Below, in pieces: positions 11,425 through 22,524 of a stretch of 64,000 nt of DNA; the stretch's first letter is position 1, and each line of letters starts with the position of its first letter. The stretch covers positions 23,572,449 through 23,636,448 of the forward strand of contig NC_135718.1 of NCBI RefSeq assembly GCF_964656455.1. The letters are read 5' to 3'. A program made the translations under genes and the position numbers. Source of the DNA: Halichoerus grypus (taxonomy: Eukaryota > Chordata > Mammalia > Carnivora > Phocidae). The notes beneath the pieces are model-generated. The model worked only from the letters and a program-made list of their open reading frames with translations, was not told where the DNA came from and searched no databases.

Positions 11425-12920
11425 CTCCACAAAACCAAGTGAAAGTTTATGTATTCTCTATGTTTCTTTCAAAGTAAATAATTTAATGTAATTAACAAGA
11501 GTCCTTCTTGAGATTAACCATGGGTGGTCCTGGGATTCTGGCATAGCTGGGCATATATGGATCAATTAGCACAAGTCCTTCTACATGAGGTCCAAGGAGC
11601 TTCCCAGAAAGAGATCCTCCTAGGAGCTACTATCTGAGGTTAATAACAGCAGGTGATGCTGAGGTAAGCTTAGTACTTGTCACATATACTGTTCTGTTTT
11701 CTAGCCACTGGGGAGATTTGCCAGGGGTAAAGAAAGAATAAAGAGAAAAGAGAAAATTCTAAAAGACTGTCTCTCTAGATGTCCATGGGTCATTGATCTA
11801 AGTCCAATGTGAACAATACTGGTACTGCAGCCTCAACAGCACTTTTGGGGGGGGTCCACATTCACACCAGAGCCTTTGGCACGCTGGTATAAGCAAGAGC
11901 GACTAAGGGTTAGGGGAAGACCTGATAAATGTGGTATTATAGACAACAAAAGAATTTTTCAGGGAGGAGTAGTTTTTAAACTTTATATAATCATAATACT
12001 ATGTATATGTTGCATATAATTTATATAATATCACATACATGTGCCCACACATGCACATACACCACTAAAAGAGGTTAAATAAGAAGTGTGTATGCATGCA
12101 GGATTGCTATATTAGAGAGTAGGTGGAGAGGCATTTTCTCTACCATAACAGAAAAAAAGGTACAAGTAGATCATTCAGTGCCTGGGAAATTAGAATGTAT
12201 AATAGTAGAAGTATTCAGGTTTAATCAAATCTCAAATTATAAAAGGTAACAAGGAGACTCTAGAGGTCCTTGAATTATAAAAACCTATTTTGAATTGGAG
12301 ACAATATTTTTCTTTCAGGAAAATAAATGCCAAAATAAATTTACCTTCTTTGGGAAAATTTTTAGTATTCTTATGATCTTGTTATCAAACAGTTACCTTC
12401 CCTTCTTCCCACCTATGGAACTAAAAGTCTTAGTGGACTCACTTCCTAAAATAGGCATTACATTTCACATTATCTAGTCAGGTAGGACATAAGTCTGAAA
12501 ACTCATTGAGGAGTTTCTAGCCTCTGATACTAACGGAAATCAAGGTGTGTTAGGTCTATGATACAATAAATACAGCATCTGTTGTGAATCTAGAACTTAA
12601 GAGAAAATCTCTTGTGGGATGAGAGAAGTAGAACCTGATCATTTATGAAATATAGAACTTTTGGCCAAATTATCTCAAAATGGCATCAAGTATATCTTCT
12701 TTAAGGGAATTTCTTGATATTGTAATTATTAAGGGCAGATAATCAAAGTAAGTATGCCATAAATTTTTATCCCTTATTATTGAATTTCCTTTGAAGCAGT
12801 AAGAATATATTTTTTAAAGTTTAATGTTTATAGGATTCAGTAGTAGTGTCAGGAAATAGTAAATTCATATAGAACTCACTTTCAAAGGGCTTATTACCCT
12901 AATTGAGTTAAGCTAATTAG

Positions 12921-12962
12921 ACAGATATAGATAGATGGTAGATAGATGGATAGATTGATAGA
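12921..12962. repeat. (GATA/GATG)n microsatellite
   Basis: Imperfect GATA, TAGA and GATG tetranucleotides over about 42 bases. Confidence 0.85.
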
Positions 12963-13054
12963 TTAAAACAGAAATTAACATATAGTCTGTTCTAATAATT
13001 TTAAAGGCATTAGTATTTCAGGAATTAATAAGTGGAAAAAATCTGAAAATCAAG

Positions 13055-15388
13055 GGTCCCTTATAATTCTATATGAATTTTCAAGTTAGCTGGTATTCAG
13101 AGATTTTGTTGAATCTATAGATCAGTTTGGGGACTATTCTTATCTTAACAATGCTAAGCTTTCTGCCCCACAAACATGAATTATTTTCCCATTTATTTAG
13201 ATTTTTTTATTTTTTCAACAATAGTTTTCAGAGTAAACTCCTGCTATTTTTTGCATTTTTTGTTAAATTTATTGCTAAATATTTTATTCTATTTGATGCT
13301 ATTTTGAATGGAAGTGTTTTCTCATGTTTTTCAAATTGTTCATTGTAAGTGCATAAAAATACAATTGAGTTTGGCATATTGATCTGGTATCCTGAAGTCT
13401 TGCTTAACTCACTTACTAGTTTTTGGAAAAAAACTTAGTGAATTCCTTAGGATTTCTTATATATAAGATCATGTCATCTGCAAATACAGATAGTTTTACT
13501 TCTTTCTTTCCAGCCTAGATGTGCTTTATTTCTTTTTCTTGCCTAATTGCCTAGAAAGAACCTTTAGTACAATCTTGAAGAAAAATGTTGAGAGCAGACA
13601 TTCTTATCTTGTTTACTGATCTTAGGGAGAAAGCATCCAGTCTTTTACCATTAAATATGATGTTAGCTGTGGATTTTCATAGATGCCCTTCATCAGGTTA
13701 GGAAATTTCCTTCTATTCCTAGATTTTTATTATGAAGGGTGTTGGATTCCATCAGTTGCTTTTTATGCATCTATTGAGATGATCGTGTGATTTATTGTTT
13801 CTTACTCTATAGATATGATGTATCATGTTAATTGATTTTCAGATGTTGAAATAATTTTGTGTTCCTGGGATAAATCCCACTTGGTCATTGTATATAATTC
13901 TTTTCATATGTTGCTGGATTCAGTTTGCTAAGATTTTGTTGTGGGATTTTGTATCCATATTCATAGGAGATATTGGTCTGCAATTTTCTTGTCATCTCTG
14001 TCTGGTTTTGCTATCAAGGAAATGCTGCCCTTATTAAATGAATTGGGAAGTGTTTATTCTCCTGCTATTTTTTTGGAAAAGTTTATGGAGAATTGGTGTT
14101 AATTCTTTGTTTGAAAGAATTTAGCAATCAAGCCATCTGGGCCTAGGCTTTTATTTGTGTGTAGTTTTTTTTTTTTTTTTTAATACTAATTCAATCTCTT
14201 TATTTACTATAGATCTATTTTGTTGTTGTTGTTATTGTTATAGATCTATTTAGATGGTCTTTTCTTGAGTAGGTTTTGGCAGTTTGTATTATGTAGGAAT
14301 TTGTTCATTTTATCTGAGTTCTATAATTTGCTTACAATGTTCATGGTATTTCTTTATAATCCTTTTTATTTTTGTAAGGTTGGTACTATTCTCTCCTCTT
14401 TTATTTCTGATTCTAGTAATTTGAGTCTTGTTTTTTGTTTGTTTGTTTTTTCTCCCCTTGGCCAATCTAAATAAGTTTGTCAATTTTGTTGATCTTTTCC
14501 AAGAATCAGCTTTTGGTTTCATTGATTTTTTTCAATTGTTTTTTCTATTCTCGGTTTCATTAATTTTTACTCTTTATTTCTTTTCTTTTGTAGATTTGAG
14601 CTTAGTTTTATTCCAACTCCCACACACACTATCTTAATGTAGAGGTTAGGTTACTTATTTAAAATCAGTCTTCTTCCTTAATATGGACATTTCCAACTCT
14701 AAATTTCCCTCTAGGAACTGCTTAGTTCTTAGTTCTTAGCTATATTCCATAAGTTTTGGTATGTTGACTCTTCATTTCCATTTATCTCAAAGTATTTTAT
14801 GATTTCTCTTTTGATTTCTTCTATGACCCCTTGGTTAGTGAGGAGTGTGTTGTGTAATTTCTACATATTTCTGAGCCTCTCAATTTTCTTTCTCTGCTAT
14901 TAATTTCTAATTTTATTCCACTGTAGTCTGAGAATGTACAGTTTAATACCCCTAGCCTCTTAAATTTATTGAGGTTTGTTTCATAGCCTAGTATATGGTC
15001 AATGTTCCATGTGCATTTGAGAAGAATGGCTGTTGTTAGGTAAACTGTCCTATAGAGGTCTAAAAGGTCTAATCATGGTATGGTTTAAGTCTAGCTTCTT
15101 GTTGACCCTCTATTTAGTTGTACTACCCATTATTGTAGGTGGGGTATTGAACTCTCCAGCTATTATTATTGTACTGTCTATATCTCCCCTTATATAGGTC
15201 TTTTTTTGCATCATGTATCTCAGTGCTCTTTTATTATACATTTATATTTAACCATTATTATAGCTTCTTGATTGGTTGACCCTTTTATCATTATGAAATG
15301 TCACTCTTTCATCACTAGTAACATTTTTTAAGTCTATGTTGTCTGACATTAGTATAGCCACTGCACCTTTCTGTGGTTCTTGCTTCAC
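13055..15388 (-). mobile_element. Antisense L1 ORF2 fragment, about 2.3 kb
   Basis: The plus strand reads as the reverse complement of mammalian L1 ORF2 in one continuous order: GTTGAATCTATAGATCAGTT; ATTTTATTCTATTTGATGCT; AAGATCATGTCATCTGCAAA; CTTGCCTAATTGCC; ATCTATTGAGATGATCGTGT; CCTGGGATAAATCCCACTTG; GATATTGGTCTGCAATTTTC; AGCCATCTGGGCCTAGGCTT; TTTGTCAATTTTGTTGATCT; CATAAGTTTTGGTATGTTGA; AATGTTCCATGTGCATTTGA; ATTAGTATAGCCACTGCACC. It therefore spans the region from upstream of the reverse transcriptase to its far side, with both ends and the 3' UTR missing. Many stops and gaps break the frame. Divergence suggests an old L1M/L1PA-age copy, not a carnivore-specific one. The 60-70 codon frames within it are shadows. 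Confidence 0.93.
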
Positions 15389-15395
15389 GGTCTGA

Positions 15396-15650
15396 TTCTG
15401 CTAGGGCTGCCATAAGGGAATACCATAGCCTGGGCAACTTAAACAGCAGAAATATATTTTCTCACAGTTCTGGAAGCTGGAAGTCCAAGATCAAGGTGCC
15501 AGAAGAGTTGGTTTCACAGGTGAGGCCTCTGTCCTTGGTTTACAGATGACCACCTTCTCATTGTACCCACGTACAGCTATTCCTTTGTACATGCTCACTC
15601 CTGGTGTATCTTCTGATGTAAACAATCTTGCTTCCATAGAAATGGTGTCA
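15396..15650 (-). mobile_element. MLT1-type MaLR LTR, partial
   Basis: Antisense MaLR end: GCTAGGGCTGCCATAAGGGA, ACTTAAACAGCAGAAATATA, TTTTCTCACAGTTCTGGAAG and GGAAGTCCAAGATCAAGGTG match the reverse complement of 'cttgatcttggacttccagcctccagaactgtgagaaaataaatttctgttgtttaagcc'. On its own strand the AATAAA-like signal becomes AATATAT. The other half of the LTR fades after about 15610. Confidence 0.8.
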
Positions 15651-16234
15651 GAATTCGGCATTCCCACTACATTTCTCTCCTTATCTCCACAAGGAGACAC
15701 CAGAGAGAAGGCATTTTAAGAAAACACAATGAATATGGGCCATTAGATGAGTGTAACAGTTGAAACAAGGGGGAGATGGGAACATGCATGAGACATTCAT
15801 GGAAGATGATGAGATTACGGCAGCTGTATTTTTTTGGAGGGAGAACTTGAAGATAAGGGGAGAGTATGAGGGTCCTGAGTGTCAGGGTAAGAGCTTAGTT
15901 CGACATTCTGAAAGAAATACAAGAGCCTAAGCCCAGGAATACAGTAATAAAGGAAGTTTTTTCAACTATCAAAATCCAGCTACTATAGCAATAGCTTGTG
16001 AACATTGTAACTATGGGCATCATTTCAACTTTTTATCCCAATCCTTCAATAATTAGCAGAGTATGGTAAAAGGTCATAGGTTAAGTAAATAATTTCCTGC
16101 ACTCTTACATGTATAGACCAGATATCTCTATTATGTAGAGATATCTATAGAAATAATATACCTCTCATCCATGGCAGTGATCACAAATATAACTTCACAT
16201 ATATTGTGTGATTATTTGATTTCTATTTCCTCAT
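15651..16234. other. Unique sequence with a small perfect inverted repeat
   Basis: No gene or repeat family seen. AGATATCTCT (16120-16129) and AGAGATATCT (16137-16146) form a perfect 10-base inverted repeat around a 7-base loop. Confidence 0.45.
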
Positions 16235-16375
16235 AAGTAACAGCTCCACAGGTAGGAACTGTACATATGTTTGTTTGCCATTTATATCTTCAGTGTCTAA
16301 CTCAGTGCCTGCGACATAGTACAAACTCAACAACATTCCTTGAATTAGTGGATGGATAGAGGAGGGACGGATGAA
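16235..16375 (+). mobile_element. L2 3' end fragment
   Basis: TCTTCAGTGTCTAACTCAGT, GCCTGCGACATAGTACAAAC and TCAACAACATTCCTTGAATT match the terminal L2 text 'ccagcgcctagaacagtgcctggcacatagtaggcgctcaataaatatttgttgaatgaa'. Confidence 0.65.
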
Positions 16376-17293
16376 TGCACAGAAGGTAGAAATTATTTTA
16401 AAGATAACCAATTATCTTAGTTTGGTACATGTCCAATTTGAGATATTTGTTACCTTTTTTCTATTGTCAAACTCAAAAAGGAAAAAAAAAATCCTGTATT
16501 CCTAGTCCATGAATTAAAAAAAAAAAAAACCTGAAAAATATCTGTCTTCCTTTACAGATAGTATAACTATCTGGAGGTTAGTGAAACTCACCAAATGAGA
16601 GCCCTCTGTGGGGACAGGTTGAGGTTCAAGTTATCAAATGAACTAACTATACTGGCTAGGGTCCTACAAAAACATTCTAAGGACACTCACCTTTAAATAA
16701 CCACTTTCATTCTAAATAAAATACAGATAACTTCCCCAGTGAAAAACTGCTGAGCACTGTTTTTCCAATTCATCAAAGCGTAAAGCTAGCCCATACACAA
16801 ATCAATTCAGGGGGTGTGCAAAAGGGAGGAAAGAAGAATACCAAGACAAAAATATCCATTAAAAGTGCAAAGTGCAGTAATGATTAGGAGCCTATACAAA
16901 CTCAGCCTTCACAAATGGCAGCAACCAAATTTCTGAGTAATCCTCCCTAGAATAGGTCAAGGGAGAAAGGATTAGTTGAAGGTGAATGGACAGTAATGTG
17001 GTCTGATCAATTGCCCTCAGTATGCTTCAGACATCCCACAGTGTCAAAGGAGCTTGGTCTGATTGGTTGTGCCAAGGGTTGTCTTGTCAGAAATTCAATT
17101 CACGTAAGTGAAGAAGCCAAACAAACTTATACTTCTCAAGGGCAAGCTTTGTTTGGAAACAGGAAGCAGGTACCCCGCGGTTTTCAAACAATGTGCATGG
17201 GATCTATCCCAATATCAATATTGCCAGTTTACTTGCATAAAATGGTCTCATTTAATAAGCCCCCACACTCTCCTGCTATCATTGGTCCAGTTT
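16376..17293. other. Unique sequence, no gene seen
   Basis: Poly(A)-like runs at 16482-16490 and 16516-16529 are the only simple sequence. The 155-codon plus-strand frame starting at 16996 passes straight into the SINE at 17311 and ends inside it, so it is not a gene. Confidence 0.45.
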
Positions 17294-17310
17294 TAGGTGG
17301 GTTTTGTCTT

Positions 17311-17470
17311 TTTTTTTTTAAGATTTTATTTATTTATTTGACAGAGAGAGACACAGCGAGAGAGGGAACACAAGCAGGGGGAGTTGGAGAGGGAGAAGCA
17401 GGCTTCCCGCCAAGCAGGAGCCCATGTGGGGCTCGATCCCAGGACCCTGGGATCATGACCTGAGCTGAAG
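17311..17470 (-). mobile_element. CAN SINE, 5'-truncated with 17-bp TSD
   Basis: The minus-strand copy begins at CTTCAGCTCAGGTCATGATC and lacks the first 45 or so bases of the tRNA head, including the A box. The CT-rich middle and the AAATAAATAAATAAAATC tail are intact. Target-site duplications are TAGGTGGGTTTTGTCTT (17294-17310) and TAGGTGGGTTTTATCTT (17471-17487), 16 of 17 identical, so the truncation occurred at insertion and not by later deletion. Confidence 0.95.
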
Positions 17471-17487
17471 TAGGTGGGTTTTATCTT

Positions 17488-17929
17488 ACTTAACATTGGC
17501 AGCCAAGTTAAGAAAAAAAAAAATTGTCAGCCACGTTTTATGTCTCTTTTAAAATCTCATGGAGCCAATACCTCTTGTTAGAGAGGTATTAAAAATTTTT
17601 GAGACTCTGCTCACCACAGCCGGGTTGCTTTGGGCACAGACTCAGGGGACTAGTACTTAACAGGAGAAGAAGACATGCTTGGAAGGAGAGGCTTTCACTC
17701 CAGGGAGAGCAAATCCAGATGCTGGTGTTGAGGGAGGTGTCACTCTGGCAGGCTAACCACAGAGCTCCAAGGTCATGGCACAAAATGAAGCAGTCCTGGC
17801 AGGAGTCATCTCCCACAGAAGATGAGAGTAGGATCACAAAGAGGGATCCAACAGGAAAAGACACTCTTGAATCCGAAGAAACAGGCACTTAACCTTAAAG
17901 ATGGGAGTCTTAACAAGCATTTTCCTTCC
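17488..17929. other. Unique sequence, no gene seen
   Basis: Overlapping 97- and 99-codon frames exist on both strands at 17589-17892. They mirror each other and show no domain, signal peptide or splice context, so I do not call a gene. A TTCC run lies at 17926-17939. Confidence 0.4.
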
Positions 17930-19280
17930 TTCCTTCCTCCATTCACTCATTCATTCAAAACTATTCTGTGACAGGCACCAGAGACATAATGAGTTAAATG
18001 GATATGGTTCTTGCCCTCACAGATCTTACTGTATAGTGAGAGAGACAGACATTTACATGATGAATACTCACATAGACACATTATCATGAACTGTGGTTTA
18101 ATTCTAAGAATCGGAAGCTCATGGGACTAGAAATGTGAAATAAGAAGTCCAAAAGTAGCCTGGTGGCTCCAGTGAAGTCTCACTTCCCTGAGGAGACATG
18201 TGAGCTAAGATCTGAAGAATTAGCAAGAGAATGAGGGTGAGGAAACATTCAAAGTTCTCAGGTGGGAGATAATTATATATTTGAGGAATTTAAAGAAGAC
18301 CAGTGCAGCTGAATCATAGAAAACAAGAGGGATATTGATAGAAGGGGATGAAAAGGAAGCAGAAACCAGTCACTGAAAATCTTGTGAATCCTGTTAAGAA
18401 TTTGGTTTTTATTCTAAAAGCATTGGGAAGACATTGCATGCTTTAAATGAAATTACATAATTGGGTATATTTTTAAAAGAGGACTCTGATTGAGACATGG
18501 AGAAAGGATTGTGTGTCATGAAGGTGGAAGGAACAGGAATGAATGATGCTGGGGACCACTTGGGAAGATTTTTTAAAAATTTGTTTTCTGGATGAAAAAA
18601 TGACAGCTGTCTAGATTAGGGTGCTTCAAACAGAGATGATGGAGAGAGGCTGACATATTACAAGAGGTGAGGTCAACAAGAGTGGTGATGGATTGAACGA
18701 GATATGTGGTTGTTGGTGGAGAGAGAAGTGACAGAATTACTCCTCAGATTCTCCTTGCAGAACTATCCAGATGATGGTCTGCTTTACAAAAATAATAAAC
18801 ACTGGAGGAAGATTGGATAGAAGAGAGGATAGAGTTCTGTTTTAGACATTTCCAATTTGAATTCCTTTGCTACATCCTAGGAGATGTAAAGAGAACATAG
18901 CTGAGTATGTAAGCCTACACCTCAGAGGAGACATCTGGGCTGGTCACATAACCTGGGGAGTCATTTGCATATAGGGCACTGTTGCTGATGAAAGCATTTG
19001 GTGGGTATGCCTTTGCTGAGGAGGCAGTACAGAATGAGGAAAGAGGAGCACTTGGAACCCAGCCTTGAAAAATGTCAACCTTTAGAAGTTCAGAAGAAGA
19101 AAATGGACCAGAAAAAGACTGGAAGTAGCAGGCAGAGAGATAGAAAAGAAGTAGGAGGTAGGAGTGATATATCACAGAAGGCAAGGGAAAGCATTTTAAG
19201 AAGGAGGGAGTGATCAACAACATTGAATGCTGATAAGGAATCAAGAAAGATGAGGATTGAAGAATGTTCATTGAATGGTG
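17930..19280 (-). mobile_element. Long L2 LINE remnant with decayed reverse transcriptase
   Basis: The left end is the antisense L2 3' terminus (TTCACTCATTCATTCAAAAC, then CCAGAGACATAATGAGTTAA, TTGCCCTCACAGATCTTACT). Further right comes the typical antisense body: TTGGTTTTTATTCTAAAAGC, ATTGGGAAGACATTGCATGC, AGAGGACTCTGATTGAGACA. On the minus strand LDSLSAFNVVDHSLLLKMLS (19245-19186) matches the L2/CR1 motif LDLSAAFDTVDHSLLL. In another frame GWVPSAPLSSF and ALYANDSPGYVTSPDVSSEV (ending 18915) match the GVPQGSVLGPLLF and CYADDSQIYISSPDLSSEL boxes. The YADD catalytic box reads YAND, and the two parts are in different frames, so it is dead. Confidence 0.88.
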
Positions 19281-19504
19281 ACATGGAGGTCATTGGTGAC
19301 TACAAAGAGCTTTTTTAGTGGAATTTTTGTGGTTGTTGATATTGTTGTTTTCTCTTCAGATCAATGAAACTCTTTCTCTCATGATCAATACACCTATTGC
19401 CTTGCTGATTAATGAATTAACCAAGATTTTCAGCATTAAGCAGGTTTTAAAGGGAGCAGGTAGAAGGCTGATAAAGGAAGTTAGGAAGATACACTGTGGA
19501 GATA

Positions 19505-19582
19505 CTTTAGGAAGCTTGTTAGAAATGCAGACAGCTGCATCCAGCCTCTTCAGATTTTCATGTAATAAGTCTATAGTCAGAT
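19505..19582 (+). mobile_element. MER5-like hAT-Charlie fragment
   Basis: AAGCTTGTTAGAAATGCAGA at 19513-19532 followed by CTTCAGATTTTCATGTAATA resembles the 'gagcttgttagaaatgcagaatctcaggccc' core of MER5-type nonautonomous hAT elements. Short, so tentative. Confidence 0.45.
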
Positions 19583-19589
19583 AAGGGAA

Positions 19590-20790
19590 CCCTCCATGGC
19601 AAGTAGTCTCCTTGCCCTCGAGGGTTCTCTCACACCGAGTCTTGACTTGTCCATTTGACTGGCTTTGCCTAATGAAGCATTAGTGTGAAGCAAACAAAGC
19701 CTTGAGAAGTGCTTACCACTGGGGCGTGCCATCTGGGAATGCTCCTTCTTGGAACACAGTTGCCAAAAATTAAAAAAACAGGAAACAACAAATGTTGGTG
19801 AGGATGCAGAGAAAGGGGAACCCTCTTATACTGTTGGTGGGAATGCAAGCTAGTACAGCCACTCTGGAAAATAGTATGGAGGTTCCTCAAGATGTTAAAA
19901 ATAGAGCTACCCTATGACCCAGCAATTACACTACTAGGTATTTACCCCAAAGATACAGATGTAGGGAAAAGAAGGGGCACATGCACCCCAATGTTCATAG
20001 CAGCAATGTCCACAATAGCTAAACTGTGGAAGGAGCCAAGATGCTTTATCCATCAACAGATGAATGGACAAAGAAGATGTGGTACATATATACAATGGAA
20101 CACAATTCAGCCATCTGAAAGGATGAATACCCACCATTTGCATTGACATGTATGGCACTGGAGGGGATTATGCTAAGTGAAGTAAGTCAAGCAGAGAAAG
20201 ACAATATCATATGGTTTCACTCATATGTGGAACATAGGCAATAGCATGGAGGACCACAGAGGAAGGGAGGGAAATCTGAAGGGGGAGATATCAGAGAGGG
20301 AGATGAACCATGAGAGACTATGGGTACCAGGAAAAGAACTGAGGGTCTCAGAGGGGAGAGGGTTGGGGGAGGGGGGTAACAGGGTGATGGGTATTAAGAA
20401 GGGCACATGTTGTGATATGCACTGGGTGTTATACGTAACTAATGAATCATTGAACTCTATATCAAAAACTAATGATATACTATACAGTGGCTAACTGAAT
20501 AAAAAAAAAAAAAAGGAATACAGTTGCCAGTTGTAAAGAAGGCCAGGTAGCTATGTGGAGTTGTTCAAGGTAGAATGGAGACCCCTAGCTGGGGCTTTCA
20601 GCTAGCAGAGAACACCAGTGAGGGGGTCATTTTGGACCCATTAGACATCCCAGCACCTCTGCCAAGCCCACTTGAGACAGAACTGCCTGGTCAGCTCAGA
20701 GACTCATGAAAAAATAATGGGTTGTTTTTGTTTAAGCTACTAAGTTTTGGAGTGATGTGTTAGGCATTAACAGGGACTGTAAGATTCCCC
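19590..20790 (+). mobile_element. MaLR-type LTR, split by an L1
   Basis: Left part (19590-19764): CTTGACTTGTCCATTTGACT, GGCTTTGCCTAATGAAGCAT, CTTGAGAAGTGCTTACCACT and GGGGCGTGCCATCTGGGAAT. Right part (20529-20790): GAGGGGGTCATTTTGG, AAGCCCACTTGAGACAGAAC, TCATGAAAAAATAATGGG and TTAAGCTACTAAGTTTTGGA. Together they read as one MLT1-like LTR in the right order ('tgcccatttgactggctttggccaatgagatg...aaataaatggttgttgttttaagccactaagttttgg'), with the L1 at 19765-20514 inserted in the middle. No internal retroviral genes are present. Confidence 0.7.
19765..20514 (+). mobile_element. L1, 5'-truncated, 750 bp
   Basis: Carries the end of ORF2 and the 3' UTR. The plus-strand frame at 19892-20146 contains [19 protein letters not shown] and [18 protein letters not shown], typical of the L1 ORF2 C-terminus. 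A short insertion near 20041-20050 shifts the frame, so the true end (…YYAAI…) is lost. After it come the carnivore L1 3' UTR phrases GTGATGGGTATTAAGAAGGG and CACTGGGTGTTATACGTAAC, then a 14-base poly(A). TSDs are GGAACACAGTTGCC (19751-19764) and GGAATACAGTTGCC (20515-20528). It is non-functional because of truncation and frameshift. Confidence 0.95.
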
Positions 20791-21330
20791 GTTTTAGTTT
20801 GCTCCTCTGGTGATTCTAACTATACTGTTCCAGAATGTATCAGCCCATTTTACAATTGCCACCATCTTCTCCCCTTCTCTTCCCCCTCTTTGTTCTCCAG
20901 CTTCTGCTCCTTGCAACTCCCTACCTGGCAGCATCAGACATGAGAAGATTGAAATCTTTCCTCACTCATGTGCGACGCTGGGTAACTGACTTAATTCTGG
21001 GAGCTTCAGAGGCCCCATCTCCACAGCCCAGGGACAAGAGTTCTATTGCAGGAAAAGGTGAGGTGATGTGTGTGGGATCTAGAATCTAGGAAAGGTTAGC
21101 TCCCTTTCTCCTGTCACGGGTTTATCGTTTTCCCTTGAAGTACTCCGCAGCACATTTATTTAAGCTACTTTCCTCATGTTTGCTAACATTCACTTTTATT
21201 GGCCTCATAGTCATCGACGCTCATACACAACAGGGTTTCCTATAGATTACTTACAAGGTGTGAAATAAGACTTCTGAACGGTTAAGATTTCTTCTTAGAA
21301 AACCATCTGTACTAAAATGCTATCTTGTAG
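20791..21330. other. Unique sequence, no gene seen
   Basis: An 84-codon frame at 20835-21089 starts with a hydrophobic run (LLFPLFVLQLLLLATPYLAA) that looks like a signal peptide. Composition alone can make this, and there is no family match, Kozak support or exon context, so it is not called. Confidence 0.35.
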
Positions 21331-21346
21331 TGAAGGGATCATTTTA

Positions 21347-21491
21347 CTTTTTTTTAAATTTTTTTAAATTTTATTATGTTATGTTAATCACCACACATCA
21401 TTAGTTTTTGATGTAGGGTTCCACGATTCATTGTTCGCGTATAACACCCAGGGCTCCATTCAGTACATGCCCTCTTTAATACCCATCACCA
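21347..21491 (-). mobile_element. L1 3' end, 145 bp, with 16-bp TSD
   Basis: Only the final part of the L1 3' UTR is present: on the minus strand GTGATGGGTATTAAAGAGGG, CATGTACTGAATGGAGCCCT, GGGTGTTATACGCGAACAAT and TTAACATAACATAATAAAAT, ending in A-rich text. TSDs TGAAGGGATCATTTTA at 21331-21346 and 21492-21507 are identical. It is extremely 5'-truncated. Confidence 0.93.
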
Positions 21492-21507
21492 TGAAGGGAT
21501 CATTTTA

Positions 21508-22524
21508 GATGAAGGCAGGTGGGGTGGAGGACGCAGGGCGAGTGCTCTCCTACTCCCCTGCGCCACCCCCGGAAAGTTTCAAGCACTGTGGATTTTGCAT
21601 AATAGAAAGCACTAGAAGACTTCTGGCTTCAGAGGCCCTGAGGGGAAGCCAAAGTTCCTATTATATTTCTAAGCTCTTCTTTTCTGCTTGAACAAATAAT
21701 GGCATCACTCACCTATACAAGCTATCAGTAGAAAATTCTGATACTCTCTCCCTCAGGACAAATCCAAAATAAACTGTCAGGAGCCTATAATGGTACCAGG
21801 CTCTGAAACAACTGGAGTCCCCAGGCATTTCTCAGGATGGATAAGGAACTTGTGAAACTCATTGTGTTCCCCTTCTCCTCTGAGCCCTCGGTGACCTGTT
21901 ATTGGGGCCGATCGCTGGTTCCTCTGCTTCAGGGTTGCTCATGCAAGTGATTGGAGTTCAAGCACAAGCCACAACCTAATCAAGCCCAGGGCTGCTTGGC
22001 TGGGAATTCGCTCTCCTAGCATGTGTGGCTGGCCTGGGTGATACGCATCATGGATATACTGGATGGCTCGGGGCCGATATTGGGGAATTTGGATTACTGG
22101 GAAAGTGGAGGAAATTTTTAGTCTTCGAAAAATCACTGGAAAGGAGCTCTGTGAAATCTGCTGGCAGCTTGCTACTTCATCGTTTCACCCCATTCATTGG
22201 ACCCATGCTCTTTTAATAGGCAAGAAGGCGACATGGCTGATATGAATCCCAGACAGAGAAAGGTGTGCAAAATCGCCCTAGAGTCTGAACCACCTTTAAA
22301 ATATTTTTTTGTGTGTGTGAAATTTATCCTAGAGGTTGGTAAAGAAAAAAAATTTTTTCCAATAGTGCCTGGTTCCCAAGTAGGCTAAAAGGTCCTATAG
22401 GATCAGAATTGCCACAATAGAGTAGAAATATTATCTATCTTACCCAAAGTCTGTCTTTGGAATTCTAAGGGATGGCTGCTAAGAGTAGTATCTTCTCTGC
22501 CTCCTCTGCTAACCCTTTAGCCAC
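21508..22524. other. Unique sequence, no gene seen
   Basis: No repeat or exon recognised. Overlapping 60-63 codon frames near 22025-22245 have no motif. Confidence 0.4.

Larger units (their letters stand above)
10601..13054. other. Mostly unique AT-rich sequence, no gene seen
   Basis: No exon or large repeat recognised. It includes an A/C low-complexity run (11381-11424) and a short GATA-type microsatellite (12921-12962), listed separately. The 97-codon minus-strand frame at 10912-11205 has no recognisable domain. Confidence 0.4.

Noticed and set aside
16996..17463. 155-codon plus-strand frame
   Set aside because: Its second half is antisense CAN SINE sequence; the first half has no motif.
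17589..17892. Overlapping 97- and 99-codon frames on opposite strands
   Set aside because: Mutual shadows in unique DNA; neither has a domain and none fits an exon.
20835..21089. 84-codon frame with a signal-peptide-like start
   Set aside because: Hydrophobic Leu/Pro run comes from CT-rich DNA; no family match, no splice or promoter context.
22025..22245. Overlapping 60-65 codon frames on both strands
   Set aside because: Short, mutually antisense and without motifs.
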